Positions 19,377 to 22,316 of a DNA stretch of 22,316 bases are shown here, piece after piece. The stretch is from Candidatus Nomurabacteria bacterium RIFCSPLOWO2_01_FULL_39_17. Its GTDB lineage: Bacteria > Patescibacteriota > Minisyncoccia > Phycocordibacterales > UBA9973. Made by a program: the position numbers and the translations under genes. The stretch lies in assembly GCA_001785805.1 (NCBI GenBank), contig MFUU01000015.1, positions 1 through 22,316 on the forward strand, given 5' to 3'. The notes under the pieces were generated by a model. That model worked only from the letters and a program-made list of their open reading frames with translations. It ran no database searches and was not told the DNA's origin. How positions within the stretch are numbered: the stretch's first letter is position 1; each line of letters begins with the position of its first letter.

Positions 19377-20771
19377 ATGGCAAAACCGACCAAAAATAAT
19401 AATTTGCGTATTCCGCCACAAAGCATTCCCTCAGAACAGGCGGTGTTGGGATCTATAATGCTTCGTAAAGACGCTATGCACGAAGTGGAAGATATACTAA
19501 CCCCGGACTCTTTTTATGTTGAAAAGCATAAAATGATTTTTAGGGCAATGCTTGATTTATCTTTAAAAAACGAGCCGATAGACATGCTCTCGCTTTCCAC
19601 CAAGCTCGGCGAACAAAAATTATTGGAAGCAATTGGGGGCAATCAATATCTTGCCGAAATAGTAAACGTAGTCCCCTCTTCTACCAACATTAAACACTAT
19701 GCCGATATCGTACAGAAGAAATATATTTTGAGAAATTTAATAGAAGCGGCTGATTATGTTTCTGAACTTGCTTTTGAAGAAGGCGATGATCATATGGACG
19801 ACATATTGGACATGGCGGAAAAGAAAATTTTTCATGTTGTTTCTTCTCCCAAGAATCAGAAATTTATAAACTTAAAAGATGCCTTGCCGGAGGCCTGGGA
19901 ACGATTGGAAATGTTGCATGAAAATAAAGGAATGCTCCGCGGACTTCCTACCGGCTTTCGGGATTTAGATACGCAGCTGTCTGGTTTACAGAAATCTGAC
20001 CTTATCATTCTTGCCGCCAGGCCCTCTATGGGCAAGACTACCCTTGCGCTGGATATTGCCCGCATGACTTCCGTTGTTCATGAAAAATCCGTAGTAATAT
20101 TTTCTCTTGAAATGTCTTCTCAACAGCTAGTCGATAGAATGCTTTCAGCTCAATCGCGCGTGAATGCCTGGAATTTGCGCACCGGCAGGCTTTCTTCTGA
20201 CCGTGAGTTTTCTCAGCTTCGCGATTCATTGGATAAATTGGCTAAAGCAAAAATCTATATAGATGACCAACCGGGTAATTCTATAGTAAGAATGAAAGCT
20301 CTATCCCGAAGGCTCAAGGCGGAAAAAGGGCTGGATTTGATTGTTGTTGATTACTTACAGCTTATGACCACTTCAAAAAACTATGATTCTATGGTAAATC
20401 AAGTGACAGAAATCTCAAGATCATTAAAAAGCTTGGCCAAAGAACTTAATGTGCCGGTTCTTGCCCTCTCGCAACTTTCTCGCGCCGTGGAATCCCGCGG
20501 TGGCAAACCAAGACTCTCTGACCTGCGCGATTCCGGATCCATTGAACAAGATGCCGACGTGGTAATGTTTATTCATCGCGAAGACAAGGGCAAAGAAGAG
20601 TCTGAAAAAAATAATATTGCCGAGATTCTGATAGAAAAACACCGCAATGGTCCGACAGGAAAAATTGAACTTCACTTCGACGAAAAGACCACTACCTTCT
20701 TAACCCTGGAAAAAAGCAGTGTAAGTGAATTTGCTCCGCACAAAGTGGGTGGAGAGCTGGATGAGTTTTAG
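19377..20771 (+). CDS. dnaB: Replicative DNA helicase DnaB
   Basis: Hexameric RecA-fold helicase that unwinds DNA at the replication fork with DnaG primase. From ATG 19377 there are 464 residues: the N-terminal domain (PPQSIPSEQAVLGSIML, then VPSSTNIKHYADIV), a linker (KDALPEAWERLEMLHE), and the C-terminal ATPase with LPTGFRDLDTQLSGLQKSDLIIL, Walker A AARPSMGKTTLALDIA (about 213-228), SLEMSSQQLVDRML, Walker B IVVDYLQLM, LALSQLSRAVE, LRDSGSIEQDADVVMFIHR and KHRNGPTG. No intein is present. The start was chosen from the promoter position; the eight codons further upstream overlap the -10. It is followed by recR with its own -10. Confidence 0.97.
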   Translation: MAKPTKNNNLRIPPQSIPSEQAVLGSIMLRKDAMHEVEDILTPDSFYVEKHKMIFRAMLDLSLKNEPIDMLSLSTKLGEQKLLEAIGGNQYLAEIVNVVPSSTNIKHYADIVQKKYILRNLIEAADYVSELAFEEGDDHMDDILDMAEKKIFHVVSSPKNQKFINLKDALPEAWERLEMLHENKGMLRGLPTGFRDLDTQLSGLQKSDLIILAARPSMGKTTLALDIARMTSVVHEKSVVIFSLEMSSQQLVDRMLSAQSRVNAWNLRTGRLSSDREFSQLRDSLDKLAKAKIYIDDQPGNSIVRMKALSRRLKAEKGLDLIVVDYLQLMTTSKNYDSMVNQVTEISRSLKSLAKELNVPVLALSQLSRAVESRGGKPRLSDLRDSGSIEQDADVVMFIHREDKGKEESEKNNIAEILIEKHRNGPTGKIELHFDEKTTTFLTLEKSSVSEFAPHKVGGELDEF

Positions 20772-20773
20772 TA

Positions 20774-20782
20774 TGTTAAAAT
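20774..20782 (+). promoter_or_regulatory. Extended -10 promoter of recR (leaderless)
   Basis: TGT-TAAAAT (20774-20782), then 6 nt to ATG 20789. It starts 3 nt after the dnaB stop codon, so the promoter fills the whole intergenic gap. Confidence 0.65.
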
Positions 20783-20788
20783 AGTCTG

Positions 20789-21403
20789 ATGAACTCGATA
20801 GAAAAGCTGACCGAGATTTTTAAGGAGTTTCCCGGTATTGGAGAAAGACAAGCGAAACGCTTCGTTTATTTTCTTGTGTTTCGTAACGGAAGTTATGCCG
20901 AAAATCTATCTAAACTGATTCTAGAACTGAAAAAAGAAGTGGCTCAATGTAAAGAGTGCTTCCGTTTTTTTATCTTGAACGCGAAAAAAGATAATATATG
21001 TGAAATTTGCGCTGATCCTCATTCCGACTCCTCTGCCTTGATGGTGATAGAAAAAGATTCTGACTTAGAAAGTATGAAAAAAAGTAGAGTTTATCACGGA
21101 AAATACTTTATTTTAGGTGGATTGGTACCTATAGTAGAGAAAGATACCAAGAGCCGTGTACGTATTGAAGAATTAAAAACGAGAATAAAAAAAGCTGATA
21201 ATGAATTGAAAGAAATCATTCTTGCCTTCTCTTTAAACCCCCAGGGTGAACATACGGATGTATATGTTCGAGGAGAAATAAAAGGTATAGCGGAAAAATC
21301 AGGAATTAAAATTTCCTCTCTCGGTCGCGGGCTTTCCACCGGCACCGAACTTGAATATTCCGACAACGACACTCTTCGTAATGCATTAAAGAATAGACAG
21401 TAA
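20789..21403 (+). CDS. recR: Recombination mediator protein RecR
   Basis: A 204-residue protein of the RecFOR gap-repair pathway that helps load RecA on SSB-coated single-stranded DNA. It has an N-terminal HhH motif (FPGIGERQAKRFVYFL), a Cys4 zinc finger (CKEC at 54/57, CEIC at 71/74), a TOPRIM domain (VIEKDSDLESMKKS, YFILGGLV), and the C-terminal signature SSLGRGLSTGTELEYSDNDT followed by LRNAL. Normal length and complete. It follows dnaB directly and is followed 2 nt later by a DUF3750-like gene, likely co-transcribed. Confidence 0.96.
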   Translation: MNSIEKLTEIFKEFPGIGERQAKRFVYFLVFRNGSYAENLSKLILELKKEVAQCKECFRFFILNAKKDNICEICADPHSDSSALMVIEKDSDLESMKKSRVYHGKYFILGGLVPIVEKDTKSRVRIEELKTRIKKADNELKEIILAFSLNPQGEHTDVYVRGEIKGIAEKSGIKISSLGRGLSTGTELEYSDNDTLRNALKNRQ

Positions 21404-21405
21404 AA

Positions 21406-21879
21406 ATGAATTCTCAAGAATTTAATAGTTTAATAAAAAAAGATAAATATCAGGTTTTTATTCTTTATTCCTCAGCTACTTTTCCGTTTTTTGTTGTTCA
21501 TCATCCATGGTTTGTCATAAATAGAAAGGGTATAATTTCAAGGTGGGATGTACTTCATAGGGAATATTTTGGAGAAAATAGCTGGGGTCATTTACATAAA
21601 GATTTTTTCTTACCATGGCAAGGCATTGAGATGTTTCTAAGTGTTCCAATTTTTCGATGGAAAAGTAATATATTAAATATAATTGAAGGCGATGAAAATT
21701 CCCCCGCCGCTAAAATGGCTGATTTTATAGAACATTCACCACAGAATTATATTTATACTCAAAGATACTCTTTTATTGGCCCCAATTGCAGTACATATGT
21801 GGAATGGGTTCTGGATAAATTTCCAGAAGCAAAAATCAAACTTCCATGGAATGCTATTGGAAAAAATTTTAGAGAATAG
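21406..21879 (+). CDS. DUF3750-like protein of unknown function
   Basis: A 157-residue soluble protein whose C-terminal segment IGPNCSTYVEWVLDKFPEAK followed by LPWNAIGKNF matches the pattern GPNSNT(F/Y)...LP..AIGKDY that I associate with DUF3750. The conserved Cys/Asn/Thr patch (GPNCSTY) and the His residues in FFVVHHPWFVI and WGHLHKDF suggest a papain-like or NlpC-like active site, but this is speculation. The gene starts 2 nt after recR with no separate promoter. Its 3' end overlaps the convergent gene's 3' end by 11 nt. Confidence 0.7.
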   Translation: MNSQEFNSLIKKDKYQVFILYSSATFPFFVVHHPWFVINRKGIISRWDVLHREYFGENSWGHLHKDFFLPWQGIEMFLSVPIFRWKSNILNIIEGDENSPAAKMADFIEHSPQNYIYTQRYSFIGPNCSTYVEWVLDKFPEAKIKLPWNAIGKNFRE

Positions 21880-22316
21880 ACAATAATAACTCCTGAACTT
21901 CTTTTCTGTTTTTTACTACAAATATTTTTTTCGCGTTTCTGTATTGTTCTAATCTTCCTAACATTTTCTTTTTTGGAAATATAATTATCTTTTTTATTAA
22001 ATTCCATGATAAATGTCTTCTGTTGCCTTCTATTTGATCAAAAGGTTGATTATATCCGAGAGCTCGTTTGCAGACTCCATAAAGACATAAAAACTTATTA
22101 AAATTAAAGAAAATAATTGTATCGGCGGGCGGCATTCTAATATCTAAAGTATTATCATAATGTCCGTCTATAATCCATCTTTCACCAGAAACCAAGTTTC
22201 TCACTATTTTCCTCCATTCGTCTCTGGGTGTGGGTTGCCAACCAGGTCGATGGTAGATTTTATCCAAGTATATAATTTCTCGATTTAATTTTTTACCCAA
22301 CTTATTAGCAAACGTA
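21869..22316 (-). CDS. Adenylate-kinase-like / FlaR-topology-modulation P-loop kinase, 5'-truncated by the window edge
   Basis: The frame is open to the window edge (T-F-A-N-K-L-G-K-K-L before EIIYLDKIYH), so the Walker A loop expected just upstream (GxxxxGKST-F-A) is cut off; the TTG at 22300 is internal. Visible features: YLDKIYHRPGWQPTPRDEW, then WIIDGHYDNTLDIRMPPADTIIFF, and a later RRHLSWNLIKK segment. The order DxxxHxPGW...WIxDGxYxxT...R...AD.IIxFD is that of the small DNA topology modulation/FlaR-type nucleotide-kinase family (P-loop, adenylate-kinase fold), with roughly 148 residues present. Substrate unknown. Tail-to-tail overlap of 11 nt with the DUF3750-like gene. Confidence 0.8.
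   Translation of the reverse strand, partial: TFANKLGKKLNREIIYLDKIYHRPGWQPTPRDEWRKIVRNLVSGERWIIDGHYDNTLDIRMPPADTIIFFNFNKFLCLYGVCKRALGYNQPFDQIEGNRRHLSWNLIKKIIIFPKKKMLGRLEQYRNAKKIFVVKNRKEVQELLLSIL

Noticed and set aside
1..22316. tRNA or rRNA genes
   Set aside because: No T-arm consensus (GGTTCGAAT type) with flanking acceptor pairing was found; the only GAACCC-like match lies inside rpmA coding sequence.

Overview
The window reads as a chromosomal segment of a Candidate Phyla Radiation (Patescibacteria) bacterium, most likely of the Parcubacteria type. The support is: low GC, very tight spacing, genes mostly without Shine-Dalgarno sequences, a VirD4/TraG-type ATPase with a CxxC zinc ribbon in its tail, a pair of large multi-zinc-ribbon proteins of the kind seen in these genomes, and ordinary housekeeping genes in a scrambled order. 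UGA is a stop here (for example the gene ending at 11369), so the recoded Gracilibacteria/SR1 code is not in use.

Layout on the + strand from the left: the 3' two-thirds of dnaK; a gene-poor stretch with a hairpin and a decayed reading frame; a VirD4-like ATPase; an intact zinc-ribbon protein followed by a vestige and a broken second copy; a 38-bp perfect palindrome plus a terminator; mraY and ftsW; a 120-nt structured or MITE-like element; murG; a conserved hypothetical gene between inverted copies of a C/G-rich repeat; gltX overlapping an M23 murein-hydrolase activator; and two small membrane proteins. A convergent region full of inverted repeats follows. Then come a membrane-anchored Ada-like protein (-) divergent from rpmA (+), and a leftward operon of a small membrane protein, an S41 protease and rplI. 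Next is a leftward tryptophan locus, divergent from dnaB. After dnaB come recR, a DUF3750-like gene and, convergent to it, a partial nucleotide-kinase-like gene cut by the window edge.

The most striking part is 17568-19249 (- strand). trpS is followed directly by a TrpR homologue that keeps both tryptophan-contacting arginines. Next comes a promoter covered by an 18-bp palindrome whose TACTAG-N4-CTAGTA core equals the E. coli trp operator core. A 33-codon leader ORF with tandem Trp codons follows, then alternative RNA stems ending in a terminator-like hairpin. Finally there is a 59-codon gene with three Trp codons and the strongest Shine-Dalgarno sequence in the window. This looks like a complete two-layer tryptophan switch (repressor plus attenuator), but its output is an unknown small protein rather than a biosynthetic enzyme.

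A second pattern runs through the whole window. The -10 hexamer (often an extended TGN type) lies exactly 6 nt upstream of the start codon at eight genes and 5-9 nt at four others. Transcripts from these promoters should begin at or next to the AUG, so leaderless initiation appears to be the default here. The cell-wall genes mraY-ftsW-murG form a reduced dcw-like block with no murD, murC or ftsQ nearby; the M23 activator and the S41 protease add envelope-remodelling functions elsewhere.
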